Positions 40,031 to 49,493 of a stretch of 64,000 nucleotides of DNA are shown piece after piece (position 1 is the stretch's first letter; every line of letters starts with the position of its first letter). Made by a program: the position numbers and the translations under genes. The stretch comes from Huiozyma naganishii CBS 8797 (Eukaryota > Ascomycota > Saccharomycetes > Saccharomycetales > Saccharomycetaceae): positions 186,001 to 250,000 of the forward strand of contig NC_035927.1 of assembly GCF_000348985.1 (NCBI RefSeq), given 5' to 3'. The notes under the pieces are model-generated. The model did no database searches and had not been told where the DNA came from. It saw only the letters and a list, made by a program, of their open reading frames with translations.

Positions 40031-41653
40031 TCAGACTCGGTCCCGCAGCAGCGTCTCGTTGATGCTGCGCAACTCTTTGTAGGCCTCGGTTAACTTATGG
40101 ACTTGCTCCTGCAGGCGGGCGACCTCCTCTGGGGACGCCGCGCTTCCACTTGCACTCGCACTTGCGCCTGGTGTCTGTTGGCGGATCTGCTCGGATCCTG
40201 TCCGGTCCACGGTCTGGAACACAAGTTCTTGTTGCTTGGCGTGGTCCAGGTATGCGTCGAGATCCGACAGCGGCGTGGCGTCTTCGATTGCCGCAGTTGC
40301 AGATGGGATCTCCGCGCCCGTCTGGAACCATATCTCGTGAAGCTGTCCGAGCTTGCTTCTGTCGTACATTGACCTCTGCAGGTTCGGTATCTTGTTCGTA
40401 TTGTGGTGGCTGTTATGAGAGTCTCCACTGCCGAGCACTGTAGACAATCTGTCACGCTCCTCCGTACTGTACACGTTGAGTAGAATATTTGTGACCTTCC
40501 CCGCGAGTGTGTCCTGTGTGGTGAGCGCCTGTAGAGTCCGCAGGATCTGTTTAGAGTATATCTCCGTGATGGATACCCTCCCTTGGGAGTCCCCCACCAA
40601 CAGGACCGTGCCGTCGAGCGATACACGCAGCACCTCCACGGAGTAGTCGATCACTTTCTCCATGACGAGTTGGCCCATACTGAACAGCGCGTTCCGATCC
40701 TGGGTCATCGCTGTGTTCAGTTCTAGCACAGAGTAGAGCTTGCCCTTGTTGGTGTTGTTACTTAATTGTGTGAGATTGGCCATCTGTGTCCCGTTCAGCT
40801 TGTAGTAGAGCGCCAACTGGTAACAACCGTCCGCAGTGCCGAGATAGATGGCTCTGTCCGCGGGGTCCAATGCTAGTGCGTGGACAGCATGTGGCAGGGA
40901 GAAAGTGGCTACCAATTTTACTGCGCTGGCAGCACTATCATACTTCATCTTCCCGTCGTTCCCGCACAGGTTCAGATCGTAACACCTAACCGTCGAATCC
41001 AACGATGTGGTGAACAACTTTAATCCGGAAGTGGTGAGATGCGCCCCCGAGGTACACGATACTTCAAAATCGGTGACTGGGAGAGTATGGTCGTGAATCA
41101 CGGCGACGGGTTTGGGATCTTCCTGCGAGACGAGATCGACGGTTTGCCACACGATGACACGCGAATCCATCCCGCTCGTTATAATGTACTTCCCACCTAG
41201 GACGGATTTTATCTTGGTGATATTTTGGTAGTGTGCCATCTGCTTGACGTTCAGCAATACACCAGAATTCAATTCCCACACGTACAGCTTTCCGGACTCC
41301 GTAGATGCCAGGAGCAGATACGGCAGATGGAACGCCCCCAACTGGTGCTGGACCCCATCTACACCAGAGACACCCTCATGTATGGACGGTATCGAGTCGA
41401 CCACCTCCAGACAGTTGACACTCTCCGGTAGGGGCAGCCGCTGCTCGACAGACTCTCTCTTCGTGGACCCGCTGACATCGTAGACGTTGATCAGCGCCTT
41501 CTGGCCTTGCGCCACAAAAAGATGGTCAGCACCTACAAGCACGGCACTGTTCTTCGCACCGACATTACACTGTCTCAGATTTGCTTGCTCGAATGAGTGC
41601 ACATTGGACACACACCCGCTGTTGTTCGTGGTGAACACTACCTGTTCGTCCAT
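40031..41653 (-). CDS. IPI3: Ipi3, WD40 subunit of the Rix1 complex
   Basis: Ipi3 (540 aa; 555 in S. cerevisiae) forms the Rix1-Ipi1-Ipi3 complex that docks with the Rea1 AAA ATPase on pre-60S particles for ITS2 processing, and also acts in replication licensing. Conserved starts MDEQVVFTTNNSGCVSNVHSFEQ, then WD-type blades: KLYVWELNSGVLL, SRVIVWQTVDLV, FTTSLDSTVRCYDL, AIYLGTADGCYQL and LVGDSQGRVSITEIYSKQILRTLQ. The C-terminal coiled-coil (EEVARLQEQVHKLTEAYKELRSINETLLRDRV) is also typical. Divergent from PBR1, with ribosome-biogenesis motifs between. Confidence 0.95.
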   Translation of the reverse strand: MDEQVVFTTNNSGCVSNVHSFEQANLRQCNVGAKNSAVLVGADHLFVAQGQKALINVYDVSGSTKRESVEQRLPLPESVNCLEVVDSIPSIHEGVSGVDGVQHQLGAFHLPYLLLASTESGKLYVWELNSGVLLNVKQMAHYQNITKIKSVLGGKYIITSGMDSRVIVWQTVDLVSQEDPKPVAVIHDHTLPVTDFEVSCTSGAHLTTSGLKLFTTSLDSTVRCYDLNLCGNDGKMKYDSAASAVKLVATFSLPHAVHALALDPADRAIYLGTADGCYQLALYYKLNGTQMANLTQLSNNTNKGKLYSVLELNTAMTQDRNALFSMGQLVMEKVIDYSVEVLRVSLDGTVLLVGDSQGRVSITEIYSKQILRTLQALTTQDTLAGKVTNILLNVYSTEERDRLSTVLGSGDSHNSHHNTNKIPNLQRSMYDRSKLGQLHEIWFQTGAEIPSATAAIEDATPLSDLDAYLDHAKQQELVFQTVDRTGSEQIRQQTPGASASASGSAASPEEVARLQEQVHKLTEAYKELRSINETLLRDRV

Positions 41654-41798
41654 TCTACCTGGAAAGAGAAAAAAATACCGGGGAAACAGGGGAAAGTGTG
41701 TAACTGCAATACAAGTGTACTATCAACCACTAGAATACAGTTACTCTCAACTGTCAGCACACACTTTTTCCCTCTTCGACAACTGTTGTCATTTGAAG

Positions 41799-41854
41799 CT
41801 CATCGCCAAAAACTGGAAAATTTTCACTGTTAAAAATCTTTCGAGACTCATCGC
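41799..41854 (-). promoter_or_regulatory. Two PAC boxes and an RRPE in the IPI3/PBR1 divergent promoter
   Basis: CTCATCGC (PAC reversed) at 41799-41806 and again at 41847-41854, with an RRPE-like AAAATTTTCA at 41817-41826 between them. They lie 145-200 bp before the IPI3 ATG on the minus strand and are within 210 bp of PBR1. The set fits a ribosome-biogenesis promoter serving IPI3; PBR1 is not a RiBi gene. Confidence 0.7.
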
Positions 41855-42007
41855 TCAAAAAATATTGAAGTTGGAACGCAGTTGAAGTTCGGAGGGGACC
41901 GGATTCTGAAGGATCAGTGTGAAATGCGAGAGAGCTCTGGTCTGGTTTCGACGCTGTTACATTCGATTATAGGGTCCAATTGGTGCGAGTGAGTAAGGAA
42001 CGGTGAT

Positions 42008-43189
42008 ATGCCACTGAACATTATTGGGACGGCGATCTTCGAGGGGACAGACAGCATCCCGTACTTCCACACGATCAAGAAAGTGGCACCGTATGTGCTT
42101 GCCTCGGTGCTGGTCAAGTACTGGTCGCGGGGTCCGAGCAATACGTGGGAGCGGAAGCTGCACGGGAAGGTGTACCTTGTGACTGGTGCCACGTCGCAGG
42201 GGATGGGCACTTCTGTGGTGCACCAGATGGCGCGGCTTGGTGCGCAGTTGATCTTTCTAACGAGGGAGATCGACGAGTGGTCTATTGAGTGGCTGGAAGG
42301 GTTTAAAGAGGAGACGGATAACGAGCTGGTGTATTTTGAGAAATGTGACCTGGCAGACTTGTACCAAGTGAGAAAGTTCGCGACCAAATGGCTGGATAAC
42401 TCGCCCCCAAGGAGGCTTGACGGTGTGATTGTGATGTCCGGAGACATGGAGCCCCTCGGGGTGCCCAAGTTTGCCCCACCTGTGAGAAAGCTCTCCGCGG
42501 ACGGGCTGGAGTTGCAAATGGCTACGAACTTTGCCGGGGTGTTCCACCTGTTGGACTTGTTGCAACCGAGTTTTAAGGCGCAACCGCCGGACAGGGACGT
42601 ACGAATCATTGTGTCGACTTGCTGGCTGCAGGTGTTGGGAGATATCCGCGTGGAGGACCCCTTGTGGCAGAAGGGTGCTTACAAGAGCGCGCTCAAGTTC
42701 TTCTCCAGTAGTAAACTGCAACTGGCGCTGTGTATGTTGGAATTGCAGAGGCGGATCAACACTGGGATCAGCGAGAATGCGGAGGAGAAGAAGATCGAGA
42801 GGAGTGGGAAGAACGTGAAAGTGTGTGTTGTACAACCGGGCACGATGCGGTCGCAGAGTCTACGGCGTGTGCTGAGCAACGGGTCCGTGTTCCTCCTGCT
42901 GACACTGTACTGTGTGTTGCTGTATCCCTTCCTTTGGTTGTTCACTAAGAGTGGTCGTCGTGGTGCGCAGAGCGTGCTTTACGCGCTGAACACACCGGAG
43001 TTGGAGGAGGTGAATTTGAAGGACGATCGGGCCAAGTACGTTGTGGACTGTTCGATAGTGAAGTTTGCACGTAAGGAGTTTGAGGATCCCGAGTTGCAGA
43101 AGCAGTTGTACGAGAACACGAGCAGGGATATATTAGCATTGGAGAAGAAGATGGCGAAGAAACGGAAGAGTGCCGGTGTCAAGCGGTGA
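42008..43189 (+). CDS. PBR1: Pbr1, essential short-chain dehydrogenase-like membrane protein
   Basis: Pbr1 (393 aa; 407 in S. cerevisiae) is a putative ER-associated oxidoreductase needed for viability; its substrate is not known to me. A first hydrophobic stretch is followed by the SDR cofactor motif YLVTGATSQGMGTSVV (residues about 57-72). NFAGVFHLLDLL and IIVSTCWLQVLGDIRVEDPLWQKG correspond to the middle strands. Where SDRs have YxxxK the sequence reads FSSSK, so the catalytic Tyr seems replaced by Phe. A membrane segment (VFLLLTLYCVLLYPFLWLFTKSG) lies near 297-319, and the C-terminus is basic (KKMAKKRKSAGVKR). Divergent from IPI3. Confidence 0.9.
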   Translation: MPLNIIGTAIFEGTDSIPYFHTIKKVAPYVLASVLVKYWSRGPSNTWERKLHGKVYLVTGATSQGMGTSVVHQMARLGAQLIFLTREIDEWSIEWLEGFKEETDNELVYFEKCDLADLYQVRKFATKWLDNSPPRRLDGVIVMSGDMEPLGVPKFAPPVRKLSADGLELQMATNFAGVFHLLDLLQPSFKAQPPDRDVRIIVSTCWLQVLGDIRVEDPLWQKGAYKSALKFFSSSKLQLALCMLELQRRINTGISENAEEKKIERSGKNVKVCVVQPGTMRSQSLRRVLSNGSVFLLLTLYCVLLYPFLWLFTKSGRRGAQSVLYALNTPELEEVNLKDDRAKYVVDCSIVKFARKEFEDPELQKQLYENTSRDILALEKKMAKKRKSAGVKR

Positions 43190-43360
43190 TTCGAAGAAAG
43201 AGAGTTCACCCCTTGTAATAATAAGATATATATATAGATGTATGTATCTGATTACTAGAGGTATGCTACTTTTATTTATTATTATAAGAAGTTCCATTCT
43301 TCTTCTTTTGGGGTTTTCCTGTTCTTGTTCTTGCTCTTTGCGAATATGTAAGTTGTTAGT

Positions 43361-43371
43361 GGGGGGGGGGG
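43361..43371 (+). repeat. G11 homopolymer after RHO5
   Basis: Eleven G in a row, 20 bp beyond the RHO5 stop (43391, minus strand), so a C11 run in the RHO5 3' UTR. Rare in yeast and prone to length variation and sequencing error. Confidence 0.85.
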
Positions 43372-43390
43372 TATTGCGAATGGACTGCTA

Positions 43391-44398
43391 TTACAGTATA
43401 GTACACTTAAATTTCTTCTTACTCTTCTTCGACTTCTTCTTATCCGGGGCAGTGTTCTTTTTCCCCGTCCTACTGGCCGTGTGTCCCGTTGCGGGCCCCT
43501 GTTTCCGTGTATGCTGCGTCTTTACCGCGGGTGTCGTGTCACTTTCCGTCTTAGTGGCGGGTGCCACCTTTGGTACACTCTTTTTCTTCTCGTTGTCGTT
43601 CTTCACCGTTGGGTCCACCTTCTCGGTCCCACCACCCATAGGTGCAGGCGTCGCTGTCTTCTGTTGCCTATCCGACAGTATACTGGGGGTCCCCGCTTTA
43701 CCTTGTTGATCCAGCGTCTCCTGTGTTGTTGTTGTTGTGGGTGGGAACGCGATTCTCCTGACAGCGGTTTGGAAAATCTCGTTAATACCGGACTGAGTCA
43801 CCGCTGAACACTCCACGTACCCTAAAAACCGTTCCTCTTGAACCATCTTCTGTACTTGTTCCTGCTGTACGAAATCTGTATTCATATCCTTCAGTTTCTG
43901 CTCCTCCTTCGGGTCATCTCTCAAATCGGCCTTTGTCCCCACGAGGAGGATCGGGTACTGGTTGTGCTTGACGTAGAAGTCCGAGGACTGTATGTTTGCA
44001 TGCTGCATCAGTTCTGGGAGCCACTTCTCCCTCACGTTTTGGAAACTGGACTGTTCTGAGACTGAGAAACAGATGAGGAAGATGTCTGTCTGCGGGTACG
44101 ACAGCGGTCTCAGCCTATCGTACTCCTCTTGCCCCGCAGTATCCCACAAATTCAACTTGAAGTGCTGTTCATTTTGCAAAGCGGAGGCCGGTGCGGCGTT
44201 CTTCGCCTGTGAGGCGGACACAGTGCTGTTCTTCGGCGACGCACTTGGCCCCGCTGGCTTGACCGAGATGGTAGTTGTGTAGTTATCGAATACCGTTGGC
44301 ACGTAGTCTGTCGGGAACGTGTTTGTGGTGTACGATATAAGCAGGGACGTTTTACCGACAGCCCCATCCCCGATGATCACGCACTTTATGGATCTCAT
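43391..44398 (-). CDS. RHO5: Rho5, Rac-like small GTPase
   Basis: Rho5 (335 aa; 331 in S. cerevisiae) is the yeast Rac1 homolog that signals in cell-wall and oxidative stress and reaches mitochondria with its GEF Dck1/Lmo1. P-loop GDGAVGKTS at 10-18, switch I FPTDYVPTVFDNY, WDTAGQEEYDRLRPLSYPQ (switch II), GTKADL (near 154) and ECSAVTQ. Two features are typical of Rho5: a Ser/Ala/Pro-rich insertion (about 48-77) between switch I and strand 3, and a long C-terminal extension of about 100 residues rich in Lys. It ends in a polybasic stretch and the CAAX box CTIL, whose final Leu favours geranylgeranylation. No upstream in-frame ATG competes. Confidence 0.97.
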   Translation of the reverse strand: MRSIKCVIIGDGAVGKTSLLISYTTNTFPTDYVPTVFDNYTTTISVKPAGPSASPKNSTVSASQAKNAAPASALQNEQHFKLNLWDTAGQEEYDRLRPLSYPQTDIFLICFSVSEQSSFQNVREKWLPELMQHANIQSSDFYVKHNQYPILLVGTKADLRDDPKEEQKLKDMNTDFVQQEQVQKMVQEERFLGYVECSAVTQSGINEIFQTAVRRIAFPPTTTTTQETLDQQGKAGTPSILSDRQQKTATPAPMGGGTEKVDPTVKNDNEKKKSVPKVAPATKTESDTTPAVKTQHTRKQGPATGHTASRTGKKNTAPDKKKSKKSKKKFKCTIL

Positions 44399-45086
44399 AG
44401 CACCTTGAGCACCTCACGCAAGCAGAAAAAGAGATGAGTACGTTACTTTTCCCCTATATCGAAGAAATAGAGAGAGCTAGAGAGAGACTGTGTGTTAATA
44501 ACAACTTTCCCTCAAATAAATATAAAACAAATATAACACACGCAGGATAGCGAGAAAATGTGACCGTTCAAAGTATTGTGAGAGACAAGGTTGAATTGCA
44601 CAACCTACCGTAACGTGTACTCAACTCTCGCCTCTCGCCTCTCTTCGCTTGCTGTGCTGTGCTGTGTTTTTATTCTTCAAAAAAAAAAAAAAATGGGAAA
44701 AAAAAAAGAGCGAACAAAGGAAGCGCGAGAAAAACGCACCGGCGAGAAATGGCTGTAGCAGTGCGGGAAGAAAGAGTGTGTGTGTCTTCTCTTTTTCTTT
44801 CTTCTCTCTGCCCCTTTTCGTTACTAATCACGATTTTAGAGTTACCGCTGTCTGAGGAGGCTGAGGGTGCAGCAGTAGTAGAAGTAGTAGTACAGTAGTG
44901 TAGCGTGGATGTGCCAGTATGAATGTTCGTTGTTCCCTGTGCACAACCGCTGCGCTAACGGCGAGGGACGGGCTTGCTCGCGTATTGTATTGTGCTGCAT
45001 TGTCCCTCTCTCGTTCCCCCCCCCCCTGCCTGCGGGTAATTCCGATTTTTCCCCGGTGCTGCGGCGTGTTCTCCGGGGGGCGGTCC
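44399..45086. promoter_or_regulatory. RHO5 promoter and GC-rich stretch before RPS3
   Basis: Left part of a 1,340-bp divergent gap. A-rich runs at 44678-44692 and 44698-44708 make a likely nucleosome-free zone for RHO5. From about 44,930 the sequence becomes GC-rich, with a C11 run at 45016-45026. All frames are unusually open here because stops are scarce; I see no real gene. Confidence 0.4.
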
Positions 45087-45568
45087 TGTGTGCGGGTGTG
45101 TGTGTGTGAAGGCACAGCGGGCTCAGGCGGTGGCGCAGGAGCCGTTCCCCGCGCGCGTTTCTGTGCGGCTTTTTGTTTCCGTGGCGCGACACTTTGCCGG
45201 GGGGCCATTGTTCTCCTGCTCATAATCGGATTAACACCCGGCGGGACCGTGGTGGGGTTCGTGAGGGGTGCGGACAAGGGCCGCGGGACAATGGGGGGCC
45301 CGTCTCTGTCCGGACATTGATAATGGTGCCGTCGCGCGCGACACGGATATACCAAGGGTTGACGCAATGGGCGCGAGTATGAGCGCAGAGCGCGGTCACC
45401 CCCTTTTGGGAAGAGCAAAGCGGACGACGGCAGTCCGAAGGGCAGGGGAGAGGGTCTGGGTCTGGGCGGGGGGGTGCGGGTGTAAGACTGAGTGACTGTG
45501 CATCCGTGCATCCACAAAACATGTTTTTTGATTTTGTTTTGTTTTGTTTTTCTTGATTTGTTGTTTCC
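45087..45568 (+). promoter_or_regulatory. RPS3 promoter with Rap1-like sites and T-rich tract
   Basis: Rap1-type sites: TGTGTGCGGGTGT at 45087-45099 (reverse orientation, full match to ACACCCRYACA), GGGTGCGGGTGTA at 45472-45484 (reverse) and GCATCCGTGCATC at 45500-45512 (forward, near match). The last two are 15 bp apart and are followed by a T-rich tract (45523-45568) ending about 170 bp before the ATG. This arrangement (Rap1 pair, then T-rich) is the classic ribosomal-protein promoter that recruits Fhl1-Ifh1. Confidence 0.75.
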
Positions 45569-45738
45569 TCTTTGGGGAGGCCCCATGGACAGTGACGCAA
45601 ATGCAGATTGCAACTCGCACAGTTTGAAACTTTTCTGTACCATCGGGCATCTGCTTGTTGTAAAGATGTAGTTGAGTGTTGGTGCACTTCCCTTTCCTCT
45701 CTTCCCCCATCCCAAGCCACCACCCCACTCACATCACA

Positions 45739-46488
45739 ATGGTTGCCCTAATCTCCAAGAAGAGAAAGCTTGTTGCCGACGGTGTTTTCTACGCCGAATT
45801 GAATGAATTCTTCACCAGAGAGTTGGCCGAAGAAGGCTACTCCGGTGTCGAGGTCAGAGTCACCCCAACCAAAACCGAGGTCATCATCAGAGCCACCAGA
45901 ACCCAGGAGGTCCTAGGTGAAAACGGGAGAAGAATCAACGAATTGACCCTTCTAGTCCAGAAGAGATTCAAGTACGCTCCAGGTACCATCGTTCTTTTCG
46001 CCGAAAGAGTCCAAGAGCGTGGGTTGTCCGCCGTCGCTCAGGCTGAATCCATGAAGTTCAAGTTGTTGAACGGGTTGGCGATCAGAAGAGCCGCTTACGG
46101 TGTCGTCAGATACGTCATGGAATCCGGTGCTAAGGGTTGTGAAGTGGTCGTCTCCGGTAAGTTGAGAGCCGCTAGAGCCAAGGCCATGAAGTTCGCTGAC
46201 GGGTTCTTGATCCACTCCGGTCAACCAGTCAACGACTTCATCGACGTCGCCACCAGACACGTCTTGATGAGACAAGGTGTCCTAGGTATCAAGGTCAAGA
46301 TCATGAGAGACCCTGCCACCAACACCAAGGGTCCAAAGGCCTTGCCTGACGCTGTCACCATCGTCGAGCCAAAGGACGAGGAACCCGTCTTGGTCGCCTC
46401 CGTCAACGACTACAGACCAGCCGCCCAGGAGACTGAACAAGCCCCAGCTCAGTCTGAGGAAGCTCCAGTCGCTGAAGCCTCTGCTTAA
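45739..46488 (+). CDS. RPS3: Ribosomal protein uS3 (Rps3)
   Basis: Rps3 (249 aa; 240 in S. cerevisiae) lines the mRNA entry channel of the 40S subunit and has roles in quality control. A type II KH domain (about 20-95: [43 protein letters not shown]) holds the GxxG loop GENG. The C-terminal domain has [28 protein letters not shown] and [34 protein letters not shown]. The acidic/Ala-Pro-Gln tail is about 9 residues longer than in S. cerevisiae. Strong codon bias marks high expression. The start [10 protein letters not shown] is the family start; the frame is open 21 codons upstream only by chance. Confidence 0.98.
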   Translation: MVALISKKRKLVADGVFYAELNEFFTRELAEEGYSGVEVRVTPTKTEVIIRATRTQEVLGENGRRINELTLLVQKRFKYAPGTIVLFAERVQERGLSAVAQAESMKFKLLNGLAIRRAAYGVVRYVMESGAKGCEVVVSGKLRAARAKAMKFADGFLIHSGQPVNDFIDVATRHVLMRQGVLGIKVKIMRDPATNTKGPKALPDAVTIVEPKDEEPVLVASVNDYRPAAQETEQAPAQSEEAPVAEASA

Positions 46489-46619
46489 ACGAATCGTCAC
46501 CATCATTTTGATATATATATACATACATAAAACGTATAGTTAAACCATTGACATTCTAAAAAAGAGAGTAGGCATCGTTCCCATATATTTACACGTTCTG
46601 TCATGTGGGCACACTTCTC

Positions 46620-47504
46620 TCACCACTTATAAACGCCGCCAGTGACACCTCTGATCGGCTTGTCGGCCAATTGCACCCACGGTTTCCTCGCATCGAGCTT
46701 CAATTCCCTCTCATAAGCGAGTCTCCGCTTCGTCACACTCTTCGTCCGCAACACACACTTGACGTGGATGTACCTGTGACGGATAATACCCATCCGGCCC
46801 CGGCCCTTGTGGTCAATCCGCTTCACCCACGAACCATCGCTACCTGTCCATATCTGCGCGATGTACAGGTCGTCCGCGTCCAATCCAAGCTTCTTCGCAT
46901 CCGTCATCGCACGCTCGAGTAAGTCACCAACGTCCCTACCAAGCTGTTGTTGCGCGAAATGACACTGCGTGATCCCCTTCTTCAGGTCGACACCGCGGAA
47001 CTTCCTCAGAAACATTGTAGCCTTCTTCATCGTCGACTTGATACGGTACGATTGCGTGTACACGGATGGTTCCAATGCGTCGATCTCCGCCTTCGTCAGA
47101 TCCAGCTTGTGCTTCAAACCATCAAGACTCACGGTGGTTCCCCTCTTGTAGAATCCGCCGTTCTTCTCACAGACGGCGTCGTAGATACGCTTTCTCAACG
47201 GGGAAAGAAGCAACTCCGTCGCGGGCCTCTCCATGGGTCGCTGTGCCTTGATGAATTCTTGTAGTGGCTTATCCGTCTCCAAAGTGACCAGCTTTCTCCC
47301 CGCGGAGACCGCATCGGAATCCGTCTCATCGGACTCCATCGCCAACTGCAGCCGGTTCGTCACACTGCTCACCGCAGCAGACTCCTTCGAGGAACCTTGC
47401 GGAGTCAACAACCCGAAAAGAGACCCCCCGTTCAGCGCCCGCACGCTGCTGTGGAACAGGCGTGCCGCGGGAGCACTTCGCACCGTGCTGCCTATGCGTA
47501 TCAT
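46620..47504 (-). CDS. MRPL22: Mitochondrial ribosomal protein uL22m (Mrpl22)
   Basis: L22-type protein of the mitochondrial large subunit (294 aa; 309 in S. cerevisiae), lining the exit tunnel. An N-terminal presequence ([20 protein letters not shown]) has a basic, Ser-rich make-up and the R-x-F/HS pattern of matrix-cleaved signals. The L22 domain shows [73 protein letters not shown] and a typical C-terminal hairpin. The frame is open to 47606, but the mitochondrial signal begins at the Met at 47504. Convergent with RPS3. Confidence 0.94.
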   Translation of the reverse strand: MIRIGSTVRSAPAARLFHSSVRALNGGSLFGLLTPQGSSKESAAVSSVTNRLQLAMESDETDSDAVSAGRKLVTLETDKPLQEFIKAQRPMERPATELLLSPLRKRIYDAVCEKNGGFYKRGTTVSLDGLKHKLDLTKAEIDALEPSVYTQSYRIKSTMKKATMFLRKFRGVDLKKGITQCHFAQQQLGRDVGDLLERAMTDAKKLGLDADDLYIAQIWTGSDGSWVKRIDHKGRGRMGIIRHRYIHVKCVLRTKSVTKRRLAYERELKLDARKPWVQLADKPIRGVTGGVYKW

Positions 47505-47669
47505 CTCCAGTTCGCAAGCTCCTCGTGTCCCTGAGCAACCTCCAAGTCTGCTCCTTCCCTTTCTACGATTCGATTCATTAGAGAACGTCAATATATTTAA
47601 AAACACTAAAAGTATCTACTCTATAAAAGAACCAGCACTGAAGAAACTTTCATACAACGGCAATTCTCT

Positions 47670-49493
47670 CTATATGATCTCCCTCAGAAACCCCTGGTTC
47701 CCGTTTCTTGGCACTCCACTATCGTGCCGCGTCCCGAGACGCAGCGAGGACGATGCAGTGGACAGAGAGTCGTTGATTTCGGACGAGTCCATCGAGGACC
47801 CGTACTCCGAGGACATATACGAAAACCTCGCGTGCGTTTCGTCCGCCATTGGCAGCGGGTGCCGTAGCGGCTGTCCGTTGCTCGGAGTGGTACCCGTGGG
47901 CACGGTCTTTCTTGGTGGTGGTATTGGCGGCGCGGCGGGCCTCTGAGACATCTCGCCTCTGTGGTTGAAATCGAATTCCCGCTTGAAGGGGTCCCTCTGA
48001 GGTGAAGTTTCCTTGTTTTGTGTATCTCGTGACAGGGCTGTCGCGTTGTAGTTGTATGTGCGTCTGCCAAGCCCGTGGTGGAACCCCTCCAGTGATGGAC
48101 TACTTTCCTTCCTCAACCGTAGGTGTTTCCTCCGTCTGAACATCACAAACCAGATCAGTACCGCACAGAGCAGCACTCCACCAACACTTCCTACTACACT
48201 TCCAACGATAGTCCCCGTTTTGGAGTGAGCCGTGGGCCCGCTCGACGATGAGTCATCGAGCCCACCGCCATCGAGCCACTTCTTGTACGCTTTGACTGGC
48301 GCCGTTACAGTCGACGAGGGGACTACAAATGACTGCGATCTACCCTTCATGATTGATGTTGTTTTGGGCAAATCGGTCGTAAATGTGGTCGTCGTATCTG
48401 TGAAGACGTATGGTTGCTGGTAGATGTAATAAAACGCCTTTGATGCATCAGACACGCTGTACAGACTTGTGGATGACGATACCGCCGTAGCGGAGCTCGT
48501 AAAGTCATCGGATGTTGAGGTGGGCTCAGTTGCAGCAAAGGGTAACTCGGATGTGGAATTATAGAATACCGCAGAGGACGAAGAAAATGGGGGGGCAGAA
48601 GAGGAAGAAGATGGTGACAGGGAGGATATCGTTGTCGTCGTCAATGAACTATTCAAGTACTGGGATGTCAATGGTGGAAGCGATAGTATCGAAGTTATTC
48701 GCTTTATGGATGAAGATGGTGCCGACCGTGATAACGATGACGATAATGTTGCTGATGAGAATACCGGAGTCGAGGATACCGGAGTCGAGTACCACGATGA
48801 CGAGGACACAACCAATTGAGCCAACGATGAAGAAGTGGCTGTCGGTATCGACGAGGAATAGATTATGCTCGTGGATCTGGCTGCTAAACTTTCATCTAGC
48901 TCGGACCTCCCCGGTAATGAAGATTTATGAATAACGGGCATACCAGACGATAAAAAGCTGCTTGTTAATGGTGGTTCGTAAGAGCTCGTAGTGGGTTCCG
49001 TAGACGTCAATAAGTCAGCTAAAGACCACTGCGCAGTGTCATTCTCAAACGCAGACAATATCTGCGACCAGGTAGTGTCCTCCACAGAACTGCTACTGGC
49101 AGTGACATAACTTGAGCTAGTGATATCCGGTATCACGTACGCTTCGGAAGACGTTATACTGCTTGTAGTTGGTTGGTGATTTGTGCTATCCGTAGGCGAT
49201 GGCACATACTGAGAATATTGATTGATAGAGTTGCTGCTGCTGGTAAACAAATCCCCACCGGTAACCTGTGAAACTTCTGAGACATCTACTGGGGTACTAC
49301 TTGGAGTAGGAACAGCAACCGAGGAGGAATATGGTAAATTTTGGAGTTCAAAAGAGCTCTGAGCGGTCAGACTCGTGGGCAACAACGTGTATACCGCGGG
49401 ATCAACGGCACCACTTGTAATACTCTGTTGTAGCTCGGACACTATATCTGTCGATGGAGGCGGGATACCGGGTCCCGTACCGTTATAAGCCAT
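47670..49493 (-). CDS. TDA7: Tda7-like single-pass Ser/Thr-rich membrane protein
   Basis: A 607-aa protein in the position of TDA7 (636 aa), a vacuole-localised membrane protein of unknown function with ohnolog YDL211C. The first 420 residues are a Ser/Thr/Pro-rich region with many SSS runs, probably O-mannosylated and lumenal or extracellular. There is no clear cleavable signal peptide, so the single span at about 430-452 (TIVGSVVGSVGGVLLCAVLIWFVMF, followed by RRRKH) probably acts as a reverse signal anchor. The cytosolic tail has Pro-rich (AAPPIPPPRK) and Tyr/Ser motifs and ends in a conserved-looking GFLREII. The assignment is by synteny and architecture. Confidence 0.85.
   Translation of the reverse strand: MAYNGTGPGIPPPSTDIVSELQQSITSGAVDPAVYTLLPTSLTAQSSFELQNLPYSSSVAVPTPSSTPVDVSEVSQVTGGDLFTSSSNSINQYSQYVPSPTDSTNHQPTTSSITSSEAYVIPDITSSSYVTASSSSVEDTTWSQILSAFENDTAQWSLADLLTSTEPTTSSYEPPLTSSFLSSGMPVIHKSSLPGRSELDESLAARSTSIIYSSSIPTATSSSLAQLVVSSSSWYSTPVSSTPVFSSATLSSSLSRSAPSSSIKRITSILSLPPLTSQYLNSSLTTTTISSLSPSSSSSAPPFSSSSAVFYNSTSELPFAATEPTSTSDDFTSSATAVSSSTSLYSVSDASKAFYYIYQQPYVFTDTTTTFTTDLPKTTSIMKGRSQSFVVPSSTVTAPVKAYKKWLDGGGLDDSSSSGPTAHSKTGTIVGSVVGSVGGVLLCAVLIWFVMFRRRKHLRLRKESSPSLEGFHHGLGRRTYNYNATALSRDTQNKETSPQRDPFKREFDFNHRGEMSQRPAAPPIPPPRKTVPTGTTPSNGQPLRHPLPMADETHARFSYMSSEYGSSMDSSEINDSLSTASSSLRLGTRHDSGVPRNGNQGFLREII

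Noticed and set aside
44828..45715. 295-codon minus-strand ORF antisense to the RPS3 promoter
   Set aside because: It lies over Rap1-like sites and the RPS3 leader, is Pro/Arg/His-rich with no domain, and the region is open in most frames because it is GC-rich. Discussed as a finding, not annotated as a gene.
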